From contig NZNC01000008.1 in assembly GCA_002692965.1 (NCBI GenBank), forward strand, positions 56,238-120,237: a stretch of 64,000 nt of DNA. The letters are read 5' to 3'. Under the pieces are notes generated by a model, which ran no database searches, was not told the DNA's origin, and worked only from the letters and a program-made list of their open reading frames with translations. Positions within the stretch are counted from its first letter, which is position 1, and every line of letters starts with the position of its first letter. This document shows, piece after piece, positions 19,726-29,040 of this stretch. The stretch is from Haliea sp. Lineage in GTDB: Bacteria; Pseudomonadota; Gammaproteobacteria; Pseudomonadales; Halieaceae. Position numbers and translations under genes: made by a program.

Positions 19726-21023
19726 GCGACTTGCCCCAGGAATAGCGCGGCGGCGAGGGCGGGATTGGACGGCAAGTACCAGTGGATGAAGGAGGCGGTC
19801 AATCCGCCCTTGCGGATGACACCTTCCCCCGTCCCGCCACGGGGATGGCGCGTAGCCGTGTGGGCGAAGCCTGGCGCCTGGTCGAAGGCGCAGTAGTGAA
19901 AGGTGTGGCCGCGCAGCTGACCATCGGCAAAGTCGACTGCCTGGGCCCCCAGCCCGGCGAGCCGTTCTCCCAGGCTCGCCGTGGCCTCGATCAGCCCCGC
20001 CATTGGCCTCGTCTGGCCACGGGCACTCAGGCTGTCCAGGAGATAGAGCATGCCGCCGCACTCGGCGACAATCGGGTAACCCTCGCGGTGGTACTCGCGG
20101 ATGGCGTCCAGCATGGCGCGATTGTTTGCCAGGCCATCCAGGTGCAGTTCGGGATAGCCGCCTGGTAGGTACAGGCTGTCACAGTCCGGCAGCGCACTGT
20201 CCCTCAGCGGCGAGAAAAAGCACAGTTCGGCCCCGAGCGCCTGTAACAGCGACAGGTTGGCGGGGTAGACAAAGCTGAAGGCCGCGTCCCTGGCGACTGC
20301 GATGCGTCGCCCCTTCAGCAACGGGGGTATGGCATCCACTGCCTCCGGGGCCGAGAAGGTGACGGCCGGTGGCAGCTCCGCCAGCGGACCCTGCGCGATG
20401 AGCGCGGCCGCGGCGTCGAGCCGGCTGTCCAGGTCGGCGATACACTCTGGCTGGTGCAGGCCCAGGTGGCGTTCCGGCAGGTGAATCTCCTCCGAGCGGG
20501 GCATTGTGCCCAGCCAGTTGATGCCCGCGGGCAGGCTCTCTCGCAACATCTGCCCATGACCTTCGCTGGCCACCCGGTTGCCGACGACACCGGCAAACTG
20601 CAGCGCCGGCTCGAAGGTGGCCAGTCCCAGTGCCAGGGCGCCGAAGGTCTGGGCCATGGCTCGTGCGTCAATCACCGCGGCCACCGGCAGACCGAAGTGT
20701 CGCGCCAGGTCGGCGCTGCTCGGATCGCCATCGAAGAGCCCCATGACACCTTCCACCAGAATCAGGTCGGCCTCGGTGGCCGCTTGGTGGAGCAGCTGGC
20801 GACAGGCCTGTTCACCGACCATCCACAAGTCGAGCTGATGGACCGGCTGGCCACAGGCCAGCTCGTGGATTTTCGGATCGAGGAAGTCCGGGCCGGTCTT
20901 GAACACCCGCACCTGGCGCCCCCGGTTGCGGTGGTGGCGCGCCAGTGCGGCGACCAGGGTCGTCTTGCCCTGGCCCGAGGCCGGGGCGCTGATCAGCAGG
21001 GCAGGGCAGCGTTGCTCAGGCAT
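19722..21023 (-). CDS. cobB: Cobyrinic acid a,c-diamide synthase (CobB/CbiA)
   Basis: A 433-aa glutamine-dependent amidotransferase. The N-terminal ATPase domain has the P-loop [11 protein letters not shown] (12-22), [10 protein letters not shown] and EGVMGLFDG. The C-terminal class I glutaminase-like domain has [21 protein letters not shown] with the nucleophilic Cys, and [11 protein letters not shown]. It amidates the a and c side chains of (hydrogeno)cobyrinate. The ATG at 21023 overlaps the cobQ stop by 8 bp. Its presence without ring-building genes in the window means either that those lie elsewhere or that under-amidated corrinoids are salvaged. Confidence 0.94.
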   Translation of the reverse strand: MPEQRCPALLISAPASGQGKTTLVAALARHHRNRGRQVRVFKTGPDFLDPKIHELACGQPVHQLDLWMVGEQACRQLLHQAATEADLILVEGVMGLFDGDPSSADLARHFGLPVAAVIDARAMAQTFGALALGLATFEPALQFAGVVGNRVASEGHGQMLRESLPAGINWLGTMPRSEEIHLPERHLGLHQPECIADLDSRLDAAAALIAQGPLAELPPAVTFSAPEAVDAIPPLLKGRRIAVARDAAFSFVYPANLSLLQALGAELCFFSPLRDSALPDCDSLYLPGGYPELHLDGLANNRAMLDAIREYHREGYPIVAECGGMLYLLDSLSARGQTRPMAGLIEATASLGERLAGLGAQAVDFADGQLRGHTFHYCAFDQAPGFAHTATRHPRGGTGEGVIRKGGLTASFIHWYLPSNPALAAALFLGQVA

Positions 21024-22506
21024 GGGTTTGGGGGCTCCTGGTAGATAGGTCGGGTTGGTCGGTCCGCCCGGCAAACAGCGTCTGGAGGTCAAGCGCAGCC
21101 TCCAGGTTGTCCGCCAGGCGTTCGATCTGCTGCTCGGTCAGCGCGCGGTATTCAATCGCGGTGGCGTTTTCAAATCCCGCCCATCGCAGCAGGGCCCCGG
21201 CTGCTTCCGGGTGGTCGAAAACCCCGTGAATATAGGTGCCGGCGACCTGACCGCTCGCGTCGAGGGCGCCGTCACTGGCTTGCTGCAGTTGGGCGAAGGG
21301 CCGCTCCAGGGCGTGACCGTGGCTGATGCCGCAGTGGATCTCGTAACCTTCTACCGCGGCCGGCGCCCAGGCGAGCTTGCCGCTTACGCGCCGCAGCTGT
21401 TTTTGTGGCGCCAGCTCCGTGGTCATGCTCAGCAGGCCGAGACCGACAGATTCGCCGGGGGTATCCTCGAGGCCCGCGGGATCGTTAATTCGCTCGCCGA
21501 GCATCTGGAAACCACCGCAGATGCCAAGTAGCTTGCCGCCGTAACGCAGGTGGCGAAGAATGTCCTGGTCCCAGTTCTGTTGTCGCAGTGCCTCGAGATC
21601 GCTGCGCACATTCTTGCTGCCGGGGAGGATGATCAGGTCTGCGCCGGGCAGGCGCTGGCCGCTGCGTGCAAATTGAAGGTCCACGCCCGGGTGCAAGCGC
21701 AAGGCGTCAAAATCGGTGTGGTTGCTGGTGCGGGGCAGCACAGGCACCACCACTTTCAAGGCTGATTCCGGGTCGAGCACCTGCTTTGCGTCGATGGCAT
21801 CCTCGGCTTCCAGGTGGAAGTCGTGGAGGTAGGGCAATACCCCCAGCACCGGCTTGCCGGTGCGGGCCTCCAGCCAGTCGAGACCCGGCTGGAGGAGGGA
21901 AATGTCGCCCCGAAAACGATTGATTACGAAGCCTTTCACGCGCGCCCGTTCTGTCGTTGACAGCAGCTCCAGGGTGCCCACCAGGTGAGCGAACACGCCC
22001 CCCCGGTCAATGTCGGCGATCAGGATGACCGGACAGTCCACCGCTTCGGCGAAGCCCATATTGGCGATATCGTTGTCGCGCAGGTTGATCTCCGCCGGAC
22101 TGCCGGCCCCTTCGACGATGACGGCGTCAAAGCGATCCGCGAGGCGCTGGTAGGCCGCCATGACGGCCCGCCTGGCAGTCGCCTTGTAATCGTGATAGCC
22201 GCGGGCATCCATGTTGGCCTGTACCTGTCCGCCAATGATCACCTGGGCACCGGTATCGCTGGATGGCTTGAGCAGCACCGGATTCATGTCGGACTCCGGG
22301 GGCAGATTGCAGGCCTGGGCCTGCACCGCCTGGGCGCGACCGATCTCGCCGCCGTCGGCGGTCACTGCGCTGTTCAGTGCCATGTTCTGCGGCTTGAACG
22401 GGGCCACCCGGACGCCGCGGCGGGCCAGTACGCGACACAGCCCGGTCACCAGCACGCTCTTGCCGGCGTCGGAGGTTGTGCCCTGCACCATCAGTGTCAT
22501 CGCCAC
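21016..22506 (-). CDS. cobQ: Adenosylcobyric acid synthase
   Basis: A 496-aa protein of full family length that amidates the b, d, e and g side chains of adenosylcobyrinic acid a,c-diamide. The N-terminal ATPase domain has [26 protein letters not shown] and [13 protein letters not shown]. The C-terminal glutaminase-like domain has [20 protein letters not shown] with catalytic Cys, and [10 protein letters not shown]. The GTG start at 22506 immediately follows the cobO stop (TGAGTG). An ATG two codons later is the alternative. Confidence 0.96.
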   Translation of the reverse strand: MAMTLMVQGTTSDAGKSVLVTGLCRVLARRGVRVAPFKPQNMALNSAVTADGGEIGRAQAVQAQACNLPPESDMNPVLLKPSSDTGAQVIIGGQVQANMDARGYHDYKATARRAVMAAYQRLADRFDAVIVEGAGSPAEINLRDNDIANMGFAEAVDCPVILIADIDRGGVFAHLVGTLELLSTTERARVKGFVINRFRGDISLLQPGLDWLEARTGKPVLGVLPYLHDFHLEAEDAIDAKQVLDPESALKVVVPVLPRTSNHTDFDALRLHPGVDLQFARSGQRLPGADLIILPGSKNVRSDLEALRQQNWDQDILRHLRYGGKLLGICGGFQMLGERINDPAGLEDTPGESVGLGLLSMTTELAPQKQLRRVSGKLAWAPAAVEGYEIHCGISHGHALERPFAQLQQASDGALDASGQVAGTYIHGVFDHPEAAGALLRWAGFENATAIEYRALTEQQIERLADNLEAALDLQTLFAGRTDQPDLSTRSPQTHA

Positions 22507-23118
22507 TCAGTAATCCACCCCTTTGCGCGCCTTGATGCCGGACTTGAAGGCGTGCTTGACATCCTTAAGCTCGGTCACGGTATCCGCCAGCTCCTGCAGG
22601 GCGCTGCCACCGCCGCGCCCGGTCACCACGACACTTTGCGAGGGCGGGCGATTCGCCAGTGCATTGAGCACCAGCTCCTCGTCCAGATACTTGTAGGCAA
22701 GCATGTAGGTGAGTTCATCCAGAACCACCAGATGAACACTCTCGTCCCGCAACATGCGCGCGGCTTCCTCCCAGGTGGCCAGGGCCGCGGCGGTATCCGC
22801 CTCCCGGTCCTGGGTGTTCCAGGTAAAGCCGGTCCCCATCTGATGGAAATCCACCTCGGGACATTTCTCGCGCACATACAGCTCTTCCCCGGAGAGCTGT
22901 TTCCCCTTGATGAACTGCACTACGCCGACCTTGTAGCCATAGCCCAGGCTGCGCACGACCATGCCAAAGGCGGAGCTGCTCTTGCCCTTGCCATTGCCGG
23001 TTAGCACCAGCAGCACGCCCTGTTCGGTAGCCGCCTCTGCAATGCGCTGATCGACTTTGGCCTTCTGTTTGGCCATCGCCTTGCGGTGGCGTTCGGATTT
23101 GTCGCTTGTGTTGTTCAT
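22507..23118 (-). CDS. cobO: Cob(I)yrinic acid a,c-diamide adenosyltransferase
   Basis: A 203-aa ATP:corrinoid adenosyltransferase of the CobA/CobO/BtuR family. The P-loop GNGKGKSS is at 41-48, with FIKGKQLSGEE, LDELTYMLAYKY and VVTGRGGGSAL. It installs the 5'-deoxyadenosyl upper ligand. The N-terminal about 30 residues are Lys/Arg-rich as in the family. A 55-bp gap separates it from the DUF2149 gene upstream, the largest break in the operon, so an extra promoter is possible there. Confidence 0.95.
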   Translation of the reverse strand: MNNTSDKSERHRKAMAKQKAKVDQRIAEAATEQGVLLVLTGNGKGKSSSAFGMVVRSLGYGYKVGVVQFIKGKQLSGEELYVREKCPEVDFHQMGTGFTWNTQDREADTAAALATWEEAARMLRDESVHLVVLDELTYMLAYKYLDEELVLNALANRPPSQSVVVTGRGGGSALQELADTVTELKDVKHAFKSGIKARKGVDY

Positions 23119-23173
23119 GGTGTCTTCCCGTCTCGATAGAGTGATTGGAAAATGTTCTGTCGTGGGGCCTTGG

Positions 23174-23503
23174 CTATTGACCGACTAGAATCAGCTTGCC
23201 GGTTGCCGCATCGCGGTAGACCTGCCCCAGAGACTCCATGCCCTCCGCACCACTTTCCAGTTGTTTGCGTAAAGCGTCCGGGGGCTCGGCGAGTTCACGG
23301 CCCTCGCGAACCTTCACCGTGTCCTCCAGCTGGAAGTGCCCGCGCAGCTCGCGGCTCTGCGCGATCAAGGCGATCAGCAGGCCAAGGGCGAAAACCAGCA
23401 TCACGTCCATGATGTTGGCGAATCCGGTGAGTGGGTCCGTGTCGCCGTCGGCCATGCCCTGCCGCTGCCATGGCGGCGTTTCCCGCTGTTGCGGCCCTCT
23501 CAC
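23174..23503 (-). CDS. DUF2149-type protein, ExbD-like
   Basis: A 109-aa protein with one predicted transmembrane helix (about 31-48) of sequence NIMDVMLVFALGLLIALIA. It is followed by a mainly hydrophilic, probably periplasmic domain. The helix closely resembles the ExbD/TolR helix (DVMLVLL), in which the Asp carries protons. I recognise the overall protein as the DUF2149 type found next to CobN-like genes and ExbB/MotA-like genes, by memory only. The GTG start overlaps the stop of the channel gene as GTGA. An ATG at 23455 is the alternative. It is inferred to form a proton-driven motor with the upstream gene product that serves the CobN-like protein. Confidence 0.75.
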   Translation of the reverse strand: MRGPQQRETPPWQRQGMADGDTDPLTGFANIMDVMLVFALGLLIALIAQSRELRGHFQLEDTVKVREGRELAEPPDALRKQLESGAEGMESLGQVYRDAATGKLILVGQ

Positions 23504-23943
23504 GGCTGACCTGCCAGAGACTGCCAGACAACGTCGTACCAGCGACGCCGGATACGCCCCAGCAAGTAGGCAAGCAGGCCCACCAGCAGGCCAACTACGG
23601 TCGTATCGAAGGCGACCGTCAGAGCCGTGGCGAGGATCTCGATGTCACCTGAACCCAGCGCTGAGAGGCCCGGACCGAGGGGGATCAGCGTGCCCATCAG
23701 ACCCAGAATCGGGCCACTGCGGGCCAGCAGATCGGCCCGTTCCAAACGTTGCAGCGCATAGGGCTCGAAAGTGCTGAGCTTGCCGCGCCGATAGCGATCC
23801 AGGGTTAGCGTGCGCTCGGCAATGGCGATGCCAGCCTCCCAGAGCGTCACAAGCAGCGCCAGGCCAAGACCGATAATCACCGGATAGAGCAGCCAGCCGA
23901 CGAACTGGTGCAGAATGCCGAGGCTGAGGCCGTGCAACATCAT
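23500..23943 (-). CDS. MotA/TolQ/ExbB-type proton channel protein
   Basis: A 147-aa protein with three predicted helices (about 12-34, 72-92 and 105-125). The second and third segments (SGPILGLMGTLIPLGPGL and LTVAFDTTVVGLLVG) match the conserved MotA/TolQ/ExbB core, which carries GxxGTLxPLG and the TVxGL stretch. It lacks the long cytoplasmic loop of full ExbB. It is encoded between the CobN-like and the ExbD-like proteins with ATGA and GTGA overlaps on either side, so the three are surely co-translated. Inferred role: energising the CobN-like protein with the proton gradient. Confidence 0.85.
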   Translation of the reverse strand: MMLHGLSLGILHQFVGWLLYPVIIGLGLALLVTLWEAGIAIAERTLTLDRYRRGKLSTFEPYALQRLERADLLARSGPILGLMGTLIPLGPGLSALGSGDIEILATALTVAFDTTVVGLLVGLLAYLLGRIRRRWYDVVWQSLAGQP

Positions 23944-26900
23944 GTGCCGACCCGCCGTGCGTGTGTCAGGGCGCGGTAGAAGCCCGCGGCAATCACCAGC
24001 AGAAGGCAGGCCAGCAAGCCTAGCCATTGCCAGCCAACACTATTCGTTGGGTTGCTCTCGCGTGCGGCCTCGGCGTCGCTTGCATTACCTTCGCTGGCAG
24101 CAAGCTCAGCATCCTGTGTTGCCTCGCTGATGGCGTCCTGATCCTGCAGCTCGATCTCCGTCAGGCGGTGGATTTCCCCTTGCTCTTCCGGTGTCGATGC
24201 CGCGCGCTGGATGACCTGTGACAGGGCTTCCCAGTCCACCTCCGGGAGGTGCTGTTCCAGCCAGGGCAGCATGGCGTGGTCAGGGGCCGTATGACCACTG
24301 CCGGGCAAGCCATGGGCGTTTACCAGGCGCGCGAACTGCCCGGCCAGTTGCGCGGTCGTCGCGGCATCTGCTTGCCAGAAGTTCTTGTGAATCGCCACCA
24401 GCATGATTGCCAGCATGTTGCTTTTGACGTGGACGTTATGGTCCTGCTCGAGAAACTGGTCCAGCCCGAGCTGATAGCGGTCGTCTACATACACGTCCTT
24501 GACCTCCTGCCAGGCCCAGTCGCCAACCAGTGTCGGGTTGGTCACCTGCCAGCCCCAGAGGTACTCGAGAAATTCGCTGCCCATGGTGCGGGCGCCGGCG
24601 TAACCGTGAGCCATCAGGCCCTGCAGCCACTCGGGGTTGAGAAAGCGTCCTCGCAGTTCCTGGCGCAGGGCGACGGCCAGGGGTTCGACCGAGATGGCAT
24701 CGGGATTGGCGTGGTTGAGCACGAAATTGTTCGGCGCCTGGCCGGTGAGGGTTTCCACCGCCAGGCTCAGGCCGCCCAGATAGTCAAAGGCATCGTTGTT
24801 GTCAATCAGGCCGTAGAGATTGCTGGAGCGGCCGAACCAGGTGTTCTCGACCTCGCTGAGTACCTCGCGGAAAGTTTCCTCCACTGGCGTGCCGAAGCCA
24901 CCACCGTCCTCGCCACTGCGGCCGTAGCTGTGGCCCAGGCGACGCAGGTAGACCGCTGCGAGTTCTTCACGCTGTTGCCAGGCACCCGAGCGCTCGACCA
25001 GACGGTTGACCCCGGCCCCGTAGCTGCCGGGGGCATCGCCGAATACCCGCAGGCTGGCGAGCACACCGGCCTCATCGGGCGCGCGGCCCCGTGCCAGCAG
25101 ATCCCTGGCCTGCCTGACCCAGTGCGCAGCGACCTGGTTCTGTGCCAGGCTTTCATTGCCGCCTTGCCGCCGGCCCCGGTATTCCGGGTCCTCCAGTGGC
25201 TGCAGGGCTTTTTCCAGGGCCAGGGTCAAGGCGGGGTAGTCGCGCAGGATGACATCGGCGCTGGCGTCCAGCGCCATCAGTACGCCCTGATTGATCAGGT
25301 TCATCTGGCGGCTGTAGAGATCGCGAAACAGGCCCGAAGTGGTGAAGACGACATCGCGGCGTACCTCTCCCTGAGCCAGTGTCTGTCGCTCCAGGCCCTT
25401 CACCAGTCCGCGGCTGTTCCAGACCGGTTGCAGGCCCAGCATGTCCAGGCCAAAGGCGATCATTACCCCCTCATCCCGCACCACATCGGAGGCCCACAGG
25501 ACCAGCGCTTCGCGTTTATCCGGGTTCTGTGGCTTATCACTGCGTGCAGCCCTGGCCATTTCACGCCCTAGCTGCCAGGCAACGGGACTGGGAATGAGGC
25601 TATTGTCGAGGGCATAGAAATTGCGTCCGGTGGGCAGGCTATCCGGCGATCGTATGGGGTCATTCCCCGGTCCGGGCGCGATATAGCGGCCAGAGAGCCC
25701 CGCCAGCAGCGCCGACATTTCCGCTTCCGGCGAGGCCTGCAGCAGGCCCTCCCAGTCGGTGCGCTGTTGTTCGCTCTCCGGCGCCATGGAGTCCAGCATC
25801 ATGTTCACCGCCTGGTCTTTCCAGCGCTGGCCGAAAATATGCAAGCCAAGGGGCATAAATCGCTCCTGCAGGTCGGTGAGGTAATGACCCACTTCGTGCA
25901 CCAGCATGTCGTCATCGACTTCGTCGAAGCCAATGCCCATGACCGCCAGTTCGGCCGACATGGCCTCGGCCAGTTCGTCCTTCAACTCGAGAGCATCCAC
26001 CTTGTCGCGAATCTGTGTCACTAGACGCTGTTCCAGGGCATGATTGTCGGTGCCGTGACTGGCCTCAAAGCTCTCGATCAGCTGTCGCAACTGCAGCAGG
26101 TCGTCATACAGCGGCGTGTGTTCCAGGGGTGGCGTCAGGTGATCGACCATGACCGCGAGGCCGCGGCGCTTGGCCTGGATGCCCTCACCGACGCCGTCAA
26201 CGATATAGGGGTAGATGCCGGGGATATCGCTGGCAATAATGCGCGCGTAGTCATCCGCCGCCAGCCCCACCGAGCGATGCGGGAGGAACTCGTAGGTGGA
26301 GTGTCTGCCAAGGTGAACAAAGGCATCGGCCTGGAAGTCGTCGCGCAGGTAGTGGTAGAAGGCGAGATACTGGTGAGGCGGGGGGAAGGCGAGGTTGGCA
26401 TGCAGCAGTTCCTCATTGATTTCCCAGCCGCGGGGGGGCTGCGGGCCGATAAAGATGTTGCCGAACTGCAGTCCTGGCAGCAGCAGTTCACCGTCGAGTG
26501 TCATGACCCGACCTGGGGCCTCGCCCCATCCTCCGAGACCTTCGATACCGGTTGCCTGGAGGGCGCGGATAATCGTCAATGCCTGTTCCTGGCAGGGGGG
26601 TCCCTGTTGTTCGAGGCTCCGGTCGTAGCAGGTTTCCAGTTGCCCCAGCAGGGATAGAGCCCGTTCACGGGCAGGGTGCTCAACACCTTCCAGCAAGTGG
26701 CGCATCTCTTCCACAGTGTGATGCAGGGCGTCCTCGGCAAGCTGAGTCTTCCCCGCCTCCAGCGCCTTCGTCAGCTGGCTATGCAGCAGACCAAAGGGAC
26801 CGTGCACCATTTCGCTTTGCACGGCTTTCGGCAGTGTCTTGAACCAATCGCGATAGCGCCCGCTGGACATGCGCGAGATACGTGGACCCATGCTCTCGAG

Positions 26901-28313
26901 GGCCGCGGCGTCATTGGGCAGGTTTACCCCGTGTTCCTGCATCATGTCGAGGAGGGCCTGCTGGGTCGGCGGCAGCTCTCCCGTGGTATAGCCTGCCTGT
27001 TTCAGCCAGTTGAGGATCTGCCACAGTGATGCGGGGACATCCAGGTTGTCAGCACCGATGTTATGGCGGCCCGGTGGGTGGTTGTAGTAGACAATGGCAA
27101 CGCGCTTTTCGGCGTTCGGAGTGGTTTGAAGGTGATGCCAGCGGTTGATTCTGGAGACCAGTGTGGCGATGCCCTCGTTTACGGCAGCCAGGGGCTGGAT
27201 ACGGATACCGCTGAGCGGATCATCCCTTTCTCCGCCGGCCGCGGCGATGACCAGGGGCTGACTGGCGCCCTGCAATTCGGGCAAGGCGACCTGGTAGTAA
27301 ACCTTGTCATGCGCCAGGCCATCCGATGACAGCTGCCTCTCCAGGGGGGTGCGATCGCGCATCTTGATGGCCTTGATCACGGGCAGGTCGAGTTCCCGGA
27401 ACGCGTCGATCACCTGTTCCCGCCCCTCGCCCCCGCCAACCACAAAGTCCTGCAGCATGACCACCGCTGTGAGGCGATGTTTCAGAGGAAGCAGCGCCCG
27501 CGCCGCGGACACTCCAGCCTCACCCCAGTAAGCCAGCGCCGTGAGACATTCGTGCCCTGCATCGACTCTGGTGGCGCGACAGAATTCGCGCAGGAGGGCG
27601 TTATCGGCGGGGCGGTCACCGCCCGCGTGATCCAGTACGACGATTAGTGGCTGCTCGTCGTCCACTGATGGCAGGCTTGTCGTGACCTGATCGCGATAGA
27701 CCCAGCGCAGGCGTGGCAGGGCTTGCGCGGGAGGTACTTCGATCTTTTTGCCCAGTTTTGCAAAGCTCCAGGCAAACAGGGCCGCAGTATTGCTGCTGCC
27801 ACCCGCCTGCCAATAGCGGCGGGCATTGATCCAATCGGCTTGCCGGGGGTAGCGAGCTGTCAGGTCGTCGAGTGATCGGTCGAAATCCGTGCTCGGTTGC
27901 ATACCCGCGATATGCCGCAATTGCTCACCGTTCGTGAAAATGGCCCGACCATTCATGCGGCTTTGCTGGATCAGTCGATGGTCGCTGCTGATCATCAGCA
28001 GTGAGGTTTCGCTTCGCGCCAGCACTGGCTCCAGCTCGGCAACGCTGGCCCCAAACAGGCCGATGCCTAGCACCAGGTCTGCGCTTTCGACCAGAGTTTG
28101 CCGCTGTGGCCCCGTCATCTCCCAAAGTTGGGTATCGGATCGTGCAATCACGCGGAGCTGGGGGTGATTTTCGCTGAATAGCCGGACGGCATCGGCGATC
28201 GTTTCGGCGTTGCGTTGCGAAGCCAGCACCAGAATATGTTTCTCGTCTGCGGTATCGGGTCGAGCGAAGGCTATCTGGGTAAGACAGACCAGAAGCAGCA
28301 GCAAACCACGCAT
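23940..28313 (-). CDS. Membrane-anchored CobN-like metal chelatase
   Basis: A 1457-aa protein of the CobN/BchH chelatase large-subunit family. Unlike cytoplasmic CobN it begins with a signal peptide (1-17, MRGLLLLLVCLTQIAFA) and ends with a transmembrane helix (about 1428-1446) followed by basic residues. It is therefore predicted to face the periplasm, anchored at the C-terminus. The core around 664-700 reads HLGRHSTYEFLP and then SVGL, where classical CobN/BchH has HxGTHGxLEWLPG. A conserved AKRRG follows. No CobS/CobT AAA+ partners are present. HmuS of Bacteroidetes, a CobN homologue with neighbouring ExbB-like and DUF2149 genes, is the nearest arrangement I know. Function here may be metal removal or exchange on an imported corrinoid or porphyrin. 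It is first in the operon, behind a B12 riboswitch. SD GAGGA about 9 bp before the ATG. Confidence 0.85.
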   Translation of the reverse strand: MRGLLLLLVCLTQIAFARPDTADEKHILVLASQRNAETIADAVRLFSENHPQLRVIARSDTQLWEMTGPQRQTLVESADLVLGIGLFGASVAELEPVLARSETSLLMISSDHRLIQQSRMNGRAIFTNGEQLRHIAGMQPSTDFDRSLDDLTARYPRQADWINARRYWQAGGSSNTAALFAWSFAKLGKKIEVPPAQALPRLRWVYRDQVTTSLPSVDDEQPLIVVLDHAGGDRPADNALLREFCRATRVDAGHECLTALAYWGEAGVSAARALLPLKHRLTAVVMLQDFVVGGGEGREQVIDAFRELDLPVIKAIKMRDRTPLERQLSSDGLAHDKVYYQVALPELQGASQPLVIAAAGGERDDPLSGIRIQPLAAVNEGIATLVSRINRWHHLQTTPNAEKRVAIVYYNHPPGRHNIGADNLDVPASLWQILNWLKQAGYTTGELPPTQQALLDMMQEHGVNLPNDAAALESMGPRISRMSSGRYRDWFKTLPKAVQSEMVHGPFGLLHSQLTKALEAGKTQLAEDALHHTVEEMRHLLEGVEHPARERALSLLGQLETCYDRSLEQQGPPCQEQALTIIRALQATGIEGLGGWGEAPGRVMTLDGELLLPGLQFGNIFIGPQPPRGWEINEELLHANLAFPPPHQYLAFYHYLRDDFQADAFVHLGRHSTYEFLPHRSVGLAADDYARIIASDIPGIYPYIVDGVGEGIQAKRRGLAVMVDHLTPPLEHTPLYDDLLQLRQLIESFEASHGTDNHALEQRLVTQIRDKVDALELKDELAEAMSAELAVMGIGFDEVDDDMLVHEVGHYLTDLQERFMPLGLHIFGQRWKDQAVNMMLDSMAPESEQQRTDWEGLLQASPEAEMSALLAGLSGRYIAPGPGNDPIRSPDSLPTGRNFYALDNSLIPSPVAWQLGREMARAARSDKPQNPDKREALVLWASDVVRDEGVMIAFGLDMLGLQPVWNSRGLVKGLERQTLAQGEVRRDVVFTTSGLFRDLYSRQMNLINQGVLMALDASADVILRDYPALTLALEKALQPLEDPEYRGRRQGGNESLAQNQVAAHWVRQARDLLARGRAPDEAGVLASLRVFGDAPGSYGAGVNRLVERSGAWQQREELAAVYLRRLGHSYGRSGEDGGGFGTPVEETFREVLSEVENTWFGRSSNLYGLIDNNDAFDYLGGLSLAVETLTGQAPNNFVLNHANPDAISVEPLAVALRQELRGRFLNPEWLQGLMAHGYAGARTMGSEFLEYLWGWQVTNPTLVGDWAWQEVKDVYVDDRYQLGLDQFLEQDHNVHVKSNMLAIMLVAIHKNFWQADAATTAQLAGQFARLVNAHGLPGSGHTAPDHAMLPWLEQHLPEVDWEALSQVIQRAASTPEEQGEIHRLTEIELQDQDAISEATQDAELAASEGNASDAEAARESNPTNSVGWQWLGLLACLLLVIAAGFYRALTHARRVGT

Positions 28314-28484
28314 GATGACGATTCCTCGACTATGTGAAAGTTCGAGGCAAGAAAGCTACGTACCGTGGCAGCTGATAAGGGAAGTCAGGCTGATGCAGTA
28401 CCGAGTATTCCCGCCCGGTGCTGGAAAACAGGGTTTATCCAGCAGTTCAGGTTGTGCGCGGCAAAGACGCGACAGCCCGTAATT

Positions 28485-28598
28485 TCCTGGCGACAAGTAT
28501 CTGGCTCACGGCTATTGAGGCCGCTGACAGTTGCGGGTACAGCCCCGGATTTTCACCGGGTTCCTTGAATGCCGATGGATAATCAGCTCGCCAAAGCG
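28485..28598 (-). ncRNA. Cobalamin riboswitch upstream of the cobN-like operon
   Basis: On the - strand the core reads GGAACCCGGTGAAAATCCGG followed by GGCTGTACCCGCAACTGT, and then the B12-box-like GTGAGCCAGATACTTGTC (28509-28492). These are the conserved P4, P5 and B12-box elements of the Rfam Cobalamin family. A leader of about 170 nt follows before the chelatase ATG. It predicts repression of the 13-gene operon when adenosylcobalamin is abundant. Boundaries are approximate. Confidence 0.9.
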
Positions 28599-28604
28599 TC
28601 GGCA

Positions 28605-28633
28605 GTTTTAATGATCGAGGTCAGTGCTGTCAA
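28605..28633 (-). promoter_or_regulatory. Sigma-70 promoter of the cobN-cob-btuF operon
   Basis: TTGACA (28633-28628), 17-bp spacer, TAAAAC (28610-28605) on the - strand. A start near 28598 would put the transcript's first base at the 5' edge of the riboswitch, which supports the call. Confidence 0.65.
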
Positions 28634-28796
28634 CTGAAAATCGTTTTTGTCGACACCTTACAGATTTAATCAATTATTGGTTACGCAAATATTTTGGGTG
28701 GCAAAGGTTGTGTTTAGTTCGGCGTTACACGGCCTATCTAAAGCTGGCGTTAGCGTTATCAACGGTTAATTCGAAGAGGCTGTTTGTTTTTCTGAG

Positions 28797-28826
28797 TTGA
28801 CTTACCGTTGGCAATGCCGATAGAGT
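28797..28826 (+). promoter_or_regulatory. Probable promoter of btuB
   Basis: TTGACT (28797-28802), 18-bp spacer, TAGAGT (28821-28826). Transcription from about 28833 would begin just before the btuB riboswitch. Confidence 0.45.
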
Positions 28827-28837
28827 CCGCGCCCTGC

Positions 28838-29017
28838 ATCAGGTGCCTGCTCGTCATCCCTTCGCCGGGGAAGACTGGAACAGGGTAAACGGGAAGTGTG
28901 GTGCGTCACGGCAGGAATCCAGGCAAATTCCACGGCCGCCGCTGACAACGCCACCGCTGCCCCCGCAACGGTAAATGAGTTCGCGATCGAATTCACAAGC
29001 CCGAAACCGGCCTGGTG
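28838..29017 (+). ncRNA. Cobalamin riboswitch upstream of btuB
   Basis: Conserved elements in order are ATCAGGTGCC, GGGTAAACGGGAAG, the P4 strand GTGGTGC, its partner CAAATTCCAC, then GCTGCCCCCGCAACGGTAA and the B12-box-like AAGCCCGAAACCGGCCTGGTG, read in two halves (AAGCCCGAAAC and CGGCCTGGTG). Compared with the usual GTGGTGAAAATCCAC core there is an insertion of about 18 nt at 28905-28922. A hairpin follows immediately as likely expression platform. It controls the B12 receptor gene. Confidence 0.88.
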
Positions 29018-29040
29018 ATAATGCCTTCTGGTGTTATCAC
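29015..29040 (+). promoter_or_regulatory. Hairpin after the btuB riboswitch (expression platform)
   Basis: GTGATAA and TTATCAC pair perfectly (7 bp) around a 12-nt loop. The 5' arm overlaps the end of the riboswitch aptamer (29015-29017), so ligand binding could compete with hairpin formation. No U-tract follows, so control at translation or via Rho is more likely than intrinsic termination. Confidence 0.45.
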
